NCBI GenBank assembly: GCA_964523575.1
Contig: CAZGAV010000009.1
Span: 1 to 64,000 of the forward strand
DNA from: DAOUTW01 sp964523575
GTDB taxonomy: Bacteria; Zixibacteria; MSB-5A5; GN15; JAAZOE01
DNA: 64,000 bases
Reading direction: 5' to 3'
The translations under genes and the position numbers were made by a program. Each line of letters begins with the position of its first letter. Within the stretch, counting starts at the first letter, position 1. Shown here piece by piece: positions 44,449-54,022 of this stretch. The notes under the pieces were generated by a model that saw only the letters and a list, made by a program, of their open reading frames with translations, had not been told where the DNA came from and ran no database searches.

Positions 44449-45249
44449 CTACTTGATGTTCTCCTCATAAACCTGCACCGGTTCCGCCTCCAGCAGAGTG
44501 CCGATATAGTCCTTGACCGCTTTCTGCCCGATATAGGTCATATAGTCCTGTGTCACCTGATCGCGCACCTTGTCGAATTGCTGGTCGCCGTATTTATCTT
44601 TATTGGCTTTGAAATAGAGCATCAGATCGGCGCTGTCCGGCTTGACGGTCGGCGCGATTTTGGTNNNNNNNNNNNNNNNNNNNNNNNNNNNNNNNNNNNN
44701 NNNNNNNNNNNNNNNNNNNNNNNNNNNNNNNNNNNNNNNNNNNNNNNNNNNNNNNNNNNNNNNNACCCGGGCCACCAGCTTGCCGGGGGTTTGGGTCGTG
44801 TCCGGTTTGGCGTTGGCCTGCTGATCGAGTTCCCGGCGGGCGTCGAGACGCCGGCCCATTTTCTCCAGGCTGGTGATCAGATTTTTTCCGGCTTCGGCGG
44901 CATAGGAGGCGTTCTCATCCAGTGATCGCGCCCGAATATAATAAGCCGCCGCTTTTTCGTAATCGCCGATATCCTCGAAATAAATCCGGGCGATCAAATA
45001 ATCGATAGCGCCCCGTTCGCTGTCGGTCAGATGGGCCCGGTCGAGTATCCGTTCATATTCCTCTATCGCCGCCTGAGGCAGTTTATTATCGGCCAGTTCA
45101 CCGGCCATTTTTTTGGAAACGGCCACGACTTCCTTGTCCGGCGCCGGCGGCAATGACAGATAAACCACGACCATCATGGCCAGCGACAGGGCACCGATAA
45201 TTATCCCAACCACGGCCAGGATCGTCAATTTTTTATTCTCGGTCGCCAT
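44449..45249 (-). CDS. Membrane-anchored TPR protein with SurA/PpiC-like C-terminus, broken by an assembly gap
   Basis: The N-terminal part has one membrane helix (ILAVVGIIIGALSLAMMVVV) and TPR-like helices (NKLPQAAIEEYERIL, GDYEKAAAYYIRARSLDEN). Just before the gap comes PGKLVAR, which looks like the start of a SurA-type N-terminal domain. After the gap KYGDQQFDKVRDQVTQDYM, then KDYIGTLLEAEPVQVYEENI reads like the C-terminal end of such a domain. I therefore treat both parts as one gene; the gap makes this uncertain. It overlaps the DUF58 gene by one base. Confidence 0.6.
   Translation of the reverse strand: MATENKKLTILAVVGIIIGALSLAMMVVVYLSLPPAPDKEVVAVSKKMAGELADNKLPQAAIEEYERILDRAHLTDSERGAIDYLIARIYFEDIGDYEKAAAYYIRARSLDENASYAAEAGKNLITSLEKMGRRLDARRELDQQANAKPDTTQTPGKLVARXXXXXXXXXXXXXXXXXXXXXXXXXXXXXXXXXXTKIAPTVKPDSADLMLYFKANKDKYGDQQFDKVRDQVTQDYMTYIGQKAVKDYIGTLLEAEPVQVYEENIK
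44665..44764. other. Assembly gap (100 N)
   Basis: Exactly 100 N inside the TPR gene. The true length is unknown; a SurA-type domain would need a few hundred bases. Confidence 0.95.
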
Positions 45250-46124
45250 CAGTGCCGCTTCTCCCTCATCTTGAAAAATTGAATCAAGGGCGCCGTATAA
45301 GGCCGGTCGGTGCGAATCTGGATAAAATCGAGGTCGATCAACTGGAAGGATCGTTTCAGTTGATCGGTCGCCTCTTCCGCCTGAGAGGCGAATTTTTTGC
45401 GGAATCCCTGAGACGAGGTATCGAGCACGACAACTTCGCCGGTTTCGGCGTCTTCGAGTTCGATGAGGCCATAATTTCCGAACTGCAATTCCCTCGGATC
45501 GGATATCTTGACGGCGATGATATCATGTTTCTTGTTGGCGATGCGCAGAGGCGTGAAATAATCCTCGGATAAAAAGTCGGAGATCAGAAAAACGACCGAA
45601 CGGCGTTTGATGACTTTGCTGAAAAATTCCAAAGCCCCGGCGATATCGGTTTGCGTGCGCTCCGGCGTAAAATAGAGGATTTCGCGAATCAGACGGAGAA
45701 CGTGCGGCTTCCCTTTCTGCGGCGGGATGAATTTCTCGATTTTATCCGTGAAAACAATCAGCCCGACCTTGTCGTTGTTCTTGATCGCCGAAAAAGCCAG
45801 CAGAGCGCATAATTCCGCCGCCAGCTCTTCCTTGTATTTCTCGAAAGTCCCGAATCGACCCGAAGAGGAGGCATCCACCAGCAGGATCACGGTCAATTCC
45901 CGCTCTTCCTTGAACTTCTTGATATAGGGCGAACCGGTCCGCGCCGTGACATTCCAGTCGATCAGACGGATATCATCGCCGGGAATATATTCGCGCACCT
46001 CTTCGAATTCCATCCCCTGCCCTTTAAAGGTGGAATGGTATTCGCCGGAAAAGAGGTCGTTGACCAGCTTCCGGGTGCGGATTTCGATCCGGTGGATCTT
46101 CTTGAATATCTCTTTCGGGACCAT
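45249..46124 (-). CDS. DUF58 domain protein
   Basis: A 291-residue cytoplasmic protein of the DUF58 family, a VWA-related partner of MoxR ATPases. The hallmark text is GQGMEFEEVREYIPGDDIR, then LIDWNVTARTGSPYIKKF and EERELTVILLVDASSSGRFG with a MIDAS-like DASSS. It lies between moxR and the TPR gene. In other bacteria DUF58 proteins help MoxR act on VWA targets. The order moxR-DUF58-TPR-batA-batB-batC-batD-batE resembles the Bat operons of Bacteroidota and Leptospira. Confidence 0.94.
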   Translation of the reverse strand: MVPKEIFKKIHRIEIRTRKLVNDLFSGEYHSTFKGQGMEFEEVREYIPGDDIRLIDWNVTARTGSPYIKKFKEERELTVILLVDASSSGRFGTFEKYKEELAAELCALLAFSAIKNNDKVGLIVFTDKIEKFIPPQKGKPHVLRLIREILYFTPERTQTDIAGALEFFSKVIKRRSVVFLISDFLSEDYFTPLRIANKKHDIIAVKISDPRELQFGNYGLIELEDAETGEVVVLDTSSQGFRKKFASQAEEATDQLKRSFQLIDLDFIQIRTDRPYTAPLIQFFKMREKRH

Positions 46125-46129
46125 GATGC

Positions 46130-47119
46130 TTACGGCACCTCGATGGTATCGAATATTTTGGAGACAATATCGTCGGCCGTGGTTTCTTCCGCCTCGGCCT
46201 CATACGTGACAATAATACGATGCCGCATGACATCGTGACCGATGGCCTTGACATCCTCCGGCGTGATGTAACCGCGCCCTTTAAGGAAAGCATGGGCTTT
46301 GGCCGCCAGGTTGAGATAAATCGAGGCGCGCGGCGATGCCCCATAAGAAATGAGGTCGGTCAGTTCCGACAAGCCATATTTGGCCGGTTCGCGGGTGGCA
46401 AAGACGATATTGAGGATATAGTCTTTGACCTTCTCGTCCACATATATCCCCGTTACCACCTTGCGGGCCTCGAGAATATCTTTGGGGTCAACCGTGGCCT
46501 TGACTTTGATTTCCTTGCCGACCGTCATCCGATCCATAATCATCCGCTCTTCGTCATGCGTCGGATAGGTGATTTTCAGCTTGAGCATGAAGCGGTCAAC
46601 CTGCGCCTCGGGTAAAGGGTAGGTGCCTTCCTGCTCGATCGGATTCTGCGTCGCCAGCACCAGAAAAGGCTCCGCCAGCGGATGAGTGGTTTCGCCGATA
46701 GTCACCTGCCGCTCCTGCATCGCCTCCAGCAAAGCCGACTGCACCTTGGCGGGGGCGCGGTTGATTTCATCGGCCAGGATGATATTGGTGAAAAGGGGGC
46801 CTTTCTTGACCGAAAATTCCGCCTTCTGGGGATTATAAATCATGGTGCCGACAAGGTCGGCCGGGAGCAGGTCGGGAGTGAACTGAATCCGCTGAAACCC
46901 GGCTTTGATCGAACTCGCCAGCGATTTGACGGCCAGCGTCTTGGCCAGACCGGGCACCCCTTCGAGCAGGATATGACCGTCGGCCAGAAGACCGATCATC
47001 AAACGTTCGATCATATATTTCTGACCGACGATGACCGTCGCCAGCTCGGTGGTCAACTCCTCGATGAATTTCGATTTCTTTTCGACTTCTTCCTGGATTT
47101 GCTTGATGTCGAGGTCCAT
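46130..47119 (-). CDS. MoxR family AAA+ ATPase
   Basis: A 329-residue AAA+ ATPase. Walker A is GVPGLAKTLAVKSLA (residues 54-61 and on), Walker B ADEINRAPAKVQSALLEAM, and the sensor-1 region LVLATQNPIEQEGTYPLPEA. This is the standard MoxR form, thought to act as a chaperone for VWA-containing protein complexes. It starts 11 bases after the BatD-like protein gene at 47131 and lies 5 bases before the DUF58 gene. No extra domains are present. Confidence 0.95.
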   Translation of the reverse strand: MDLDIKQIQEEVEKKSKFIEELTTELATVIVGQKYMIERLMIGLLADGHILLEGVPGLAKTLAVKSLASSIKAGFQRIQFTPDLLPADLVGTMIYNPQKAEFSVKKGPLFTNIILADEINRAPAKVQSALLEAMQERQVTIGETTHPLAEPFLVLATQNPIEQEGTYPLPEAQVDRFMLKLKITYPTHDEERMIMDRMTVGKEIKVKATVDPKDILEARKVVTGIYVDEKVKDYILNIVFATREPAKYGLSELTDLISYGASPRASIYLNLAAKAHAFLKGRGYITPEDVKAIGHDVMRHRIIVTYEAEAEETTADDIVSKIFDTIEVP

Positions 47120-47130
47120 ATGTCCTCCAT

Positions 47131-48012
47131 CTATCCTTTCTGCAATTTATTCTCAAAAAATTGATATACGGCGTTATAACTGTTCTCGACGTCGCCCGCC
47201 GAAGGCGCTTCGGGACGATATTTGACTTTTTGCGCCAGGTTGATCCATTGCATCAAACTGGCCCGCTCGGCGTCATCCTCAAGGCCATCGACCGCTCGAA
47301 TCACCTCTTCACCGGTTTTACCCGACACCTCCAGCCCCCGTTCCTTTTCCAGATAACTGAGCAGAAGCCGGTAGAGCCGCGAATAGAACAGCTTCCGGTC
47401 AGCCACCGTCTCCTTTTTGATCTCTTTCAGGGTTTCAAGATAACTCAGATCGGCCGGCTTTTCTTCCACCGGGCGGCGTTTTCTCAGAACCAGAAAAGCA
47501 ATCGCTCCGCCTATGAAAACGAGCACGACTGCGATTATATATAAGGTAGTATTACCGGAAGTCGGCTCCGGCTGTGGAACCGGACGGGCGATTTCAACCG
47601 TCAGTTGCCCGGTTTGAAGTTCATGAGCCTCGCCGCTGACCCGGTCCTTGGCGGTCAGGTTGAGCGGACTGATAACGCCGGTGCCGTAATCGGTCGGCTG
47701 GAGAATATAGCGGAAAGTGCGGGTGGTTATTTCTCCGGCCTCGGCGCTGGAATCGATCGATGTAGCAACCGACGACGACGAGCCGAGTATTTCCATTTTT
47801 TCCAGCGTCGGCATGGGGAAATCATCTATCTGATATTGAAACGGCTCCCCCTCCCAGACCAGATTCACGGTCAGCGTATCTTTGGCTTCGAAGGCAATCG
47901 AGGCGGCGCTGACTTCAGCCGAGATACTTATCTCTCCGGCCGCAACCGGCAGAGCCATAGTCAGGCCCATGAGGGTGAGTACAATTATTAAGAAATGTTT
48001 CGAAGTCGTCAT
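47131..48012 (-). CDS. BatD-like protein with one membrane span
   Basis: A 293-residue protein with a signal peptide (MALPVAAGEISISAE), a beta-sandwich domain (DTLTVNLVWEGEPFQYQIDD, FRYILQPTDYGTGVISPLNL), one membrane span (YIIAVVLVFIGGAIAFLVLR), and a cytoplasmic helical segment (YLETLKEIKKETVADRKLFY, then LLLSYLEKERGLEVSGKTGE). It is similar in plan to the BatD-like protein at 41922. I do not recognise a specific named family member. It is the first gene of the MoxR/Bat operon and a promoter candidate precedes it. Confidence 0.75.
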   Translation of the reverse strand: MTTSKHFLIIVLTLMGLTMALPVAAGEISISAEVSAASIAFEAKDTLTVNLVWEGEPFQYQIDDFPMPTLEKMEILGSSSSVATSIDSSAEAGEITTRTFRYILQPTDYGTGVISPLNLTAKDRVSGEAHELQTGQLTVEIARPVPQPEPTSGNTTLYIIAVVLVFIGGAIAFLVLRKRRPVEEKPADLSYLETLKEIKKETVADRKLFYSRLYRLLLSYLEKERGLEVSGKTGEEVIRAVDGLEDDAERASLMQWINLAQKVKYRPEAPSAGDVENSYNAVYQFFENKLQKG

Positions 48013-48023
48013 AACAGTCGTCT

Positions 48024-48053
48024 AATCTACACCTCAGGACAATTCCCGTCCAA
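48024..48053 (-). promoter_or_regulatory. Candidate promoter of the MoxR/Bat operon
   Basis: On the minus strand, TTGGAC (48048-48053), an 18-base spacer and TAGATT (48024-48029), with the ATG 11 bases later. Nothing else is recognised in the 153-base gap. Confidence 0.35.
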
Positions 48054-48165
48054 TTCTGTTACATGACCGTCAAAGATTTTTATACTACCTTATTCCCAAA
48101 AGGTTTACCGAATTTAAAATTTTTCGATCCGGACGGCGGCCATAATTCTACAATTTAATACGGCA

Positions 48166-49020
48166 TCAATAATTGCGCCCCACAATCAGTGCTATCAAAC
48201 CGATAATCATTTCGATCTTTATCAGGCTCGACACGAGGCGGAAATTTCTTCTCTTCGGAGCGATCGCCAGCCCGATAAACTGTACCGGAACCGGAAGGTA
48301 AATACTTGTCATAACGATATATAGGTAAATTTTATTAAACCATCCATTTAAATATACGGCCAGCGACAAAGCGATCAGGGCGGCAAATACTATACTCGAT
48401 ACAGCCAAAGGTCGCATCGCGCCCGATACCACCGGCGCCGTCCGGCTATGGGCCAGTTCATCGCCCGGTCGATCTTCGATATCCTTTATAATCTCGCGAC
48501 CGCCATGCATCAGCAGAGCGAAAACTGCCGGTATCGACGGACCGGGTAAGGCGATCATGGCCGCGTAACCATAAACGGAGCCGCCCAATAGAAAAGTCAT
48601 AGCCCCCAGCAGGGCGACTGCAATATTGCCCCAATAGGGCGTATGCTGAAGCCGGAGGTTGTACAGGATTACCAGGATAATGGCCGCCAGAACTATCAGC
48701 CGTCCCGGGCCGTTGATTTTTATCAGCAAGACCAGCGATATCAGCAGGAATATGAAAGCCAGAGTTTTGGCCCGTTCGACGGTAATCGCTCCCGAGGGTA
48801 AAGCCCGCCGGGGATGATTGACGCGATCCGATTCCAGATCGAGGATATCATTGATAATATTGCCGAACCCGCAGACAAAAAAGGCCGCCGCCATAGTATA
48901 GGGATTGACGGCAAAGCCTTCGCCGGCCGAGCCCAGGTACTGCCCCACCGCCACCGCCGCCATCGCCGTCAGGCCATTGGTAAAGCGGATCAGGGTGAAA
49001 TATGACCGGATGACATTCAC
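48166..49020 (-). CDS. UbiA-family prenyltransferase
   Basis: A 284-residue membrane protein with about nine spans. The first prenyl-diphosphate binding motif is NDILDLESDRVNHPRRALPS and the second is DIEDRPGDELAHSRTAP. These mark the UbiA superfamily, which attaches isoprenoid chains to aromatic rings or to glycerol phosphate. The text DRVNHPRRALPSGAI is similar to geranylgeranylglycerol-phosphate geranylgeranyltransferase-like and bacteriochlorophyll-type members, so the acceptor cannot be named. The start is GTG at 49018-49020. Located between the secretion cluster and the Bat operon, 36 bases after the TamA-like gene. Confidence 0.85.
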   Translation of the reverse strand: MNVIRSYFTLIRFTNGLTAMAAVAVGQYLGSAGEGFAVNPYTMAAAFFVCGFGNIINDILDLESDRVNHPRRALPSGAITVERAKTLAFIFLLISLVLLIKINGPGRLIVLAAIILVILYNLRLQHTPYWGNIAVALLGAMTFLLGGSVYGYAAMIALPGPSIPAVFALLMHGGREIIKDIEDRPGDELAHSRTAPVVSGAMRPLAVSSIVFAALIALSLAVYLNGWFNKIYLYIVMTSIYLPVPVQFIGLAIAPKRRNFRLVSSLIKIEMIIGLIALIVGRNY

Positions 49021-49056
49021 GAATTACAGAAAGCAAAAAACGAAGGCGGATCAAGA

Positions 49057-50724
49057 TTAAAACAGGGTCACGAGACCGAAATGGATTTTGCCCTGATCCA
49101 GGGAATCATGTTCCCCCCAGCCGATCTCCAGGGTCATGCGAGCCGCCGGACTGCCGACAAACAGCCCCAACCCCGAACCGACGCGGGTGATATCCTCGAC
49201 CGCCACCATCCCCGGCTGCACTTCGCGATGCGAATAGACATAACCGACGTCGGTGAAAATGTAGAAGGCCAGATCGCGCGCCGGACGCAATCGAATTTCC
49301 GATTGCCCCAGAAATATCCTTCGTCCGGCGAATTGATCCTGCCGGTAACCTCGTAACGACCCATATCCGCCGAGTTTGAACTGTTCCGAATAATCGATCA
49401 GATCGCGTGAGGTAATCAAGACCTTCGTTTCCAGATTCAGCCTCAAAACCAGCCTACGTATGGGACGGAAATAATTGTCGATGCCGATTTCAAATTTGCT
49501 CTCGTTGTTGACCACGGCGGTAGCCACGGTATCGGGCCAGCTTGTCCGCCGCAAGTAGGACAGGCCAAAGGCCAGACGGCGGCCGGTCGAAGGATTGGGC
49601 GAATAATCGAAACCTTGTTTTTCAAATGTAACCAGACCGGCCAGAGTTCTCGACGGCGGCTGACTGGAGCGTTGCGGCTCGGTTTTGGTCCATGACAGTC
49701 CTGTGCTCAGGCGGGTATTACCGGCGGTGTAAAGCCCGATACTGCCGTCGAGGGTGAAGGCATAATACGAAGAATCATAATCGACCTGCGACAGATGCAT
49801 AGCCAGTTCGATATGATCCGGGATAAACAACGGTTGACCGAATCGAAATTCGACCTGCGATGAGGCCCGGTCTTTGCGGTTCAGAAATAAATTAATCTGT
49901 CGGCCGAATCCGAAAAGATTCTTCGAATCGAAACGCATCCGCCCGACAAATTCTCCTTTTTCCGCCCCTTGCGCGGGGAGATATCCGCCGCCCAATTCCA
50001 GTTGATTGCTTTTCAGTTCCGTCAGGTAGAAAAGCAATTCCACCCCGTCATAGTCTTCATTGGGGGTAATCGCCGGCAGGGAATCGTTTTGAAGAAAACC
50101 TCCGGCTTCGATTCTCTTAATCGCGGATCGATACCGGTCATCGGTAAACGGTTCCCCTTCCGTCAGACCCGATAATTTTTCGACAAAAGCCGGGTTGGAT
50201 TTCTTCAATCCCTTGAAACGGACCCGCTGAATCGTAACCACCGGCCCCGTAATCAATTTGAATTGCTGGAGGATTTCGCCGTCGCGTCGGGTCACCTGTT
50301 CCGGATTCAATGATGCGAAATAATACCCGGCCTGCTGATAAGAATCGAGGATCCGTTCCCTGACAGCTTCGACATTTTCACGCGTGGCGTCAAGCCCGCC
50401 CAGGCCCCCCGGTTTCTCCTGATGCACATGCCCGGAATCGTCGATGACATTCAAAACGATATCGCCCAGACGAAACCGCGGCCCGGAATTGACGGCGATA
50501 GTATCGCCATACGATTTCAAACTGTAATCCAGATAACCGGCGTCGGTCAAAACTGTCCCGATGCTGTCAATCATGCGCTGGGCGGCCAGACGTTCGACGG
50601 CGCTTTGGATTCGCTTTTCCGGTCGGGTATCAATATACCTGACCGTCAGTTTTCCAACCGTTGCGGCGGCGCTCAACGACGCCCCGATCAAAGCGGCCAG
50701 TATAAATATCTTAAAACCGCGCAA
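49057..50724 (-). CDS. BamA/TamA-like outer-membrane protein
   Basis: A 555-residue outer-membrane protein with a signal peptide (ILAALIGASLSAAA), two or three POTRA-like modules (for example FRLGDIVLNVIDDSG, GPVVTIQRVRFKGLKKSNPAF, EGEPFTDDRYRSAIKRIEAGG) and a C-terminal 16-strand Omp85-type barrel ending in KIHFGLVTLF. The barrel contains LGGYGSLRGYRQDQFAGRR, the conserved L6-loop motif with RGY. The size fits TamA better than BamA. It overlaps the upstream 1103-residue protein by 14 bases, so the two are probably made together. Confidence 0.88.
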   Translation of the reverse strand: MRGFKIFILAALIGASLSAAATVGKLTVRYIDTRPEKRIQSAVERLAAQRMIDSIGTVLTDAGYLDYSLKSYGDTIAVNSGPRFRLGDIVLNVIDDSGHVHQEKPGGLGGLDATRENVEAVRERILDSYQQAGYYFASLNPEQVTRRDGEILQQFKLITGPVVTIQRVRFKGLKKSNPAFVEKLSGLTEGEPFTDDRYRSAIKRIEAGGFLQNDSLPAITPNEDYDGVELLFYLTELKSNQLELGGGYLPAQGAEKGEFVGRMRFDSKNLFGFGRQINLFLNRKDRASSQVEFRFGQPLFIPDHIELAMHLSQVDYDSSYYAFTLDGSIGLYTAGNTRLSTGLSWTKTEPQRSSQPPSRTLAGLVTFEKQGFDYSPNPSTGRRLAFGLSYLRRTSWPDTVATAVVNNESKFEIGIDNYFRPIRRLVLRLNLETKVLITSRDLIDYSEQFKLGGYGSLRGYRQDQFAGRRIFLGQSEIRLRPARDLAFYIFTDVGYVYSHREVQPGMVAVEDITRVGSGLGLFVGSPAARMTLEIGWGEHDSLDQGKIHFGLVTLF

Positions 50725-53700
50725 GGAGTTCCCCCCTTCCGACGAATTCCGCCGGGCGGCCTTCGTAAAGCCGGTCGGTCAAGTTGAGGGTCAGTCGCCA
50801 GGTCTTGCCGATCTCATAATTGACAATCAGGCTTAACAGCGCCGAACGTCCGAATCGGCGGCCGTCGGTGACCAGATACTCCGGCTGGCTGAAGGAAACC
50901 TTCTCGACCAGCGAACGCCATTCGGTGTTGAAGCGGATTTCGCCCCGCTCCGGCCGCCGCCATATCGTCTCGGCGCTCAGGATCACGCCCTGCCCCACGC
51001 CGCCGGAACGGCTGTCGTTAAACTTCAAATAACTGATGCCGGGGGTCACTTGCAGATAACCGGGATTCAAGATAAATCCGCCCGAATAGGTATTGCTTTT
51101 GAGATCCATGGCGATGGTCCCGGCCCCGGTTTCATGGTTGCGGCGGTAACGCCATCCCAGCCGGGTTAATACCGCCGGAGCCGGACGGTTCTTCAATTCC
51201 AGATTATACTGCCGGTCATTGCGATACAGCAATGACCCGGTATCCTGCTCTTCGAAAATGTTGCCATAGGTGAAATTCAGAATGTAAAAATTGAATTGAG
51301 GAAACAGCAGACAGGAATAATTCTCACGGCGCGAGCGTCTGATATACTCGATCCCCGAACGGCTGGCCCAGGGCAGAATCCATGACAGATTCCGCCTGTC
51401 GCCGCCGGGCATCTCCTCGATCACCTCGGTGCGCAATCGGAAAGCGATCTGGGAAAAGATCGTTCGGTACCGTTTCAGGGCCGGCAATCTTCCGGGGTAA
51501 AGAGTGATATTATGGCTTTTCTCGCCGGTCGAAACCGACGTAGCGTCGCCCAGTTCTTCCCTGATGCGTACATAATTTCCCTCGGGATCAAACAGATACT
51601 GCCCGTCCTCGAGGCGGTAGTCCCCCTCGCCTTCGCTGACCAGTATATATCGGTATCCGGTGGAACGCACATCCTGACGATTCTGGCGATAATCGGCCTG
51701 AATCGTAATCCAGGCCGAACCGGGCGCAAAACGAAAGGTGGCCATATATAACCGTTCCGTCCGATCTTCGCGGTCGCTGTCGATTTTTTTCTGATCGAAC
51801 CACGTGCCGGCCAAAGCCGTCTGCAGTCGTCCGAAACTCTCCTCCGAGGTCAATTCGATCTTATCTTGTTGCGGACCCCTGAATCCCAGAAGACGGCTCT
51901 GATATTCGATCCGTCGGGAAACCGTCAGGATCGTCCGCCGTATAAATGCGGCCGCCTGATATTTCCGATACTTTTCGACATCGGGGATGGTGTCATATTT
52001 GTTTTCCGACAATTCCCGATCATAATTGAAATCCAGCCGCACCGGTTTCAGGAATTTAACCGACAGGCCGCCGCCGTATCTCTCATACAGCCCCTCCCCT
52101 TCAGTCGCATCCTGACTTTTGGATACGCCGTTTTGATAATTCAGTCGGGGGCTGATATCTTTGTCATTGAGCATCTGCCCGGTAATCGACAACCGATGCG
52201 ATTGCCGACGATCTTTGAAATTGAGATATCCGACATCGGCCGTCAATAGATTGTTCGGCGTCTGCCAGACGTTGTCGAAATAAAATCGCAACTCATCGGC
52301 GGTAGGATTGGTATTTGGAATCGCCCACAATCGGTTATCATCAGGGGGATCAACCCGGTAAACGGGATTGTAACCGGATTGCCGGAATCGAAGGCTGGTA
52401 AGAGATGAGAAATACCCCGCCTTATGCGATACCTGTCCGACCAGACGCCCGCGAAAATTATCTCCGTCGTCCAGAGGCGAAAAAAGATTATTGTCACGGC
52501 TGTTGCCCTGATATTCCAGGCGCCAGAGGCCTCCGGTGTACGGCGACACTTCGACGGCCGAGTAAAAGAAATCGTTGCGTATCGGCAATGGCAGAAAACG
52601 GATGGGTTGATAATCGCCGGCGCCCTGCCCCGCATATTGGTACACGCCGTCACCCAGATAACGATAATCGCCCCGGCCTTCGCCGACCGATGTAAAAGAA
52701 ACCGTATAATCTCCGGCCCGGCTCCCGACATACTGGTAATACTCATTACCGGCCGAATCGGAAACCAGATTGTAATCGCCGGCGGTGTCGGCCACGGCTC
52801 CGTTGGTAAAGGCCCTCGAGGCCAGATCGCCGGCCTGTTGCAGGCGTTCGATATCGGCGGCGGAAAAAGCCCCGAAACGCAGGCGGTCCTTTTCATCGGT
52901 TTCGCGCCGCCCGCCGATGTTTAACTTCAACTTGTTATTCCACAAAGCGATCTCGGTGGCGGCGTCATACACGACCTGCTCATAACTGCTCATGGCGGCT
53001 TCGAAATCCATCTCGATACGACTGCGTGAGGTGATAAGCACCCGCGGCGAAAAAGTTATGCGGCCCGCAGGATAATCGACCTGATAATGCTTGTCGGCTC
53101 CGCCCTCGAGCAGTCGGCCGTCGACATAGACTTTTTCCGAACCGGGGACGATGCCGGTCGGCGCTCCATCATCCCCGACCGCCTGATATGGTCCCTGGCG
53201 GCCGTCGATGCCGTTCAATTTTCGGCTGATAAATCTTCCCCCGGGACGTCCCAGGTCAAGGGCCACGCCCAACGATGAATCCCGGTAGGCGGCTCCGATC
53301 CCCTTCATCCTCTTGGCGGGCAGGTAACGATTTTCGGCCGCGGCGATATCCCCACCCCGCGCCTTGATCCTCGTGCCATCGATTTCAAAGAAATACTTGT
53401 CCAATTCCGAAAGGATGACCGTCCCGCCGTCGCCCGCCAGATATTGATTCTCCGCCCCGCCCCGGTCGGATACCGAACCCCGCAGGCGGAGACCGTCACT
53501 GACCCGGGCATCGAAATCGACATTCAATCCCTGTGAGAATCGTCCCTCCCCGGATCGCCCAACGGTAAAGGAAAACGATTTATTGCCGGACAGCGTAATT
53601 TTCTGAGGCGAAATCCCCGACGGGCGTGGCGGATATTCCAGTTCGGTATTGACCGCCAGTAAACGACGGCCGGGCAAGGGCTGATTTCCCGACGGCGCTG

Positions 53701-54022
53701 TCAGCCAGCGGGGAATCTGAAAGACCGTCACCATGATACTGTCGCAGGGCGGAGTCTGAAGAAATGTCAACGTGCCGCTGAAATCGTTTATCGTATAGTC
53801 GATATTTCTTTCCAGCAACCGCCCGCCGCATAACACGGAATCGGACTTGTCGGCCAGCGGTCCCAGATCGGTTTCGATGATCGGATGATCGTTATTGACG
53901 GGAATTATCCTGACAGCCCGGCCGGCCTCAGCCGCGACCGGTATCAACAGCAGGATCAGGCAGACGGCCGACAGACCGATGGAATGTCGCGAATGGAAAC
54001 GTATATTAGCGATTGCCCTCAT
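50711..54022 (-). CDS. 1103-residue outer-membrane beta-rich protein, SprA-like N-terminal segments
   Basis: A secreted protein (signal peptide LLLIPVAAEA) dominated by beta strands and ending in a barrel-like tail. I do not recognise a named family. Segments VYVDGRLLEGGADKHYQVDY, then PAGRITFSPRVLITSRSRIE resemble the SprA text EVVKSGTRRLNRGTDYEIDY, and LNVDFDARVSDGLRLRGSVS resembles a SprA strand pair. Residues 430-520 hold tandem Gly-Asp-Tyr units (YQYVGSRAGDYTVSFT, YRYLGDGVYQYAGQGAGDYQ). It overlaps the NHL lipoprotein gene by 17 bases and the TamA-like gene by 14. Confidence 0.7.
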   Translation of the reverse strand: MRAIANIRFHSRHSIGLSAVCLILLLIPVAAEAGRAVRIIPVNNDHPIIETDLGPLADKSDSVLCGGRLLERNIDYTINDFSGTLTFLQTPPCDSIMVTVFQIPRWLTAPSGNQPLPGRRLLAVNTELEYPPRPSGISPQKITLSGNKSFSFTVGRSGEGRFSQGLNVDFDARVSDGLRLRGSVSDRGGAENQYLAGDGGTVILSELDKYFFEIDGTRIKARGGDIAAAENRYLPAKRMKGIGAAYRDSSLGVALDLGRPGGRFISRKLNGIDGRQGPYQAVGDDGAPTGIVPGSEKVYVDGRLLEGGADKHYQVDYPAGRITFSPRVLITSRSRIEMDFEAAMSSYEQVVYDAATEIALWNNKLKLNIGGRRETDEKDRLRFGAFSAADIERLQQAGDLASRAFTNGAVADTAGDYNLVSDSAGNEYYQYVGSRAGDYTVSFTSVGEGRGDYRYLGDGVYQYAGQGAGDYQPIRFLPLPIRNDFFYSAVEVSPYTGGLWRLEYQGNSRDNNLFSPLDDGDNFRGRLVGQVSHKAGYFSSLTSLRFRQSGYNPVYRVDPPDDNRLWAIPNTNPTADELRFYFDNVWQTPNNLLTADVGYLNFKDRRQSHRLSITGQMLNDKDISPRLNYQNGVSKSQDATEGEGLYERYGGGLSVKFLKPVRLDFNYDRELSENKYDTIPDVEKYRKYQAAAFIRRTILTVSRRIEYQSRLLGFRGPQQDKIELTSEESFGRLQTALAGTWFDQKKIDSDREDRTERLYMATFRFAPGSAWITIQADYRQNRQDVRSTGYRYILVSEGEGDYRLEDGQYLFDPEGNYVRIREELGDATSVSTGEKSHNITLYPGRLPALKRYRTIFSQIAFRLRTEVIEEMPGGDRRNLSWILPWASRSGIEYIRRSRRENYSCLLFPQFNFYILNFTYGNIFEEQDTGSLLYRNDRQYNLELKNRPAPAVLTRLGWRYRRNHETGAGTIAMDLKSNTYSGGFILNPGYLQVTPGISYLKFNDSRSGGVGQGVILSAETIWRRPERGEIRFNTEWRSLVEKVSFSQPEYLVTDGRRFGRSALLSLIVNYEIGKTWRLTLNLTDRLYEGRPAEFVGRGELLARF

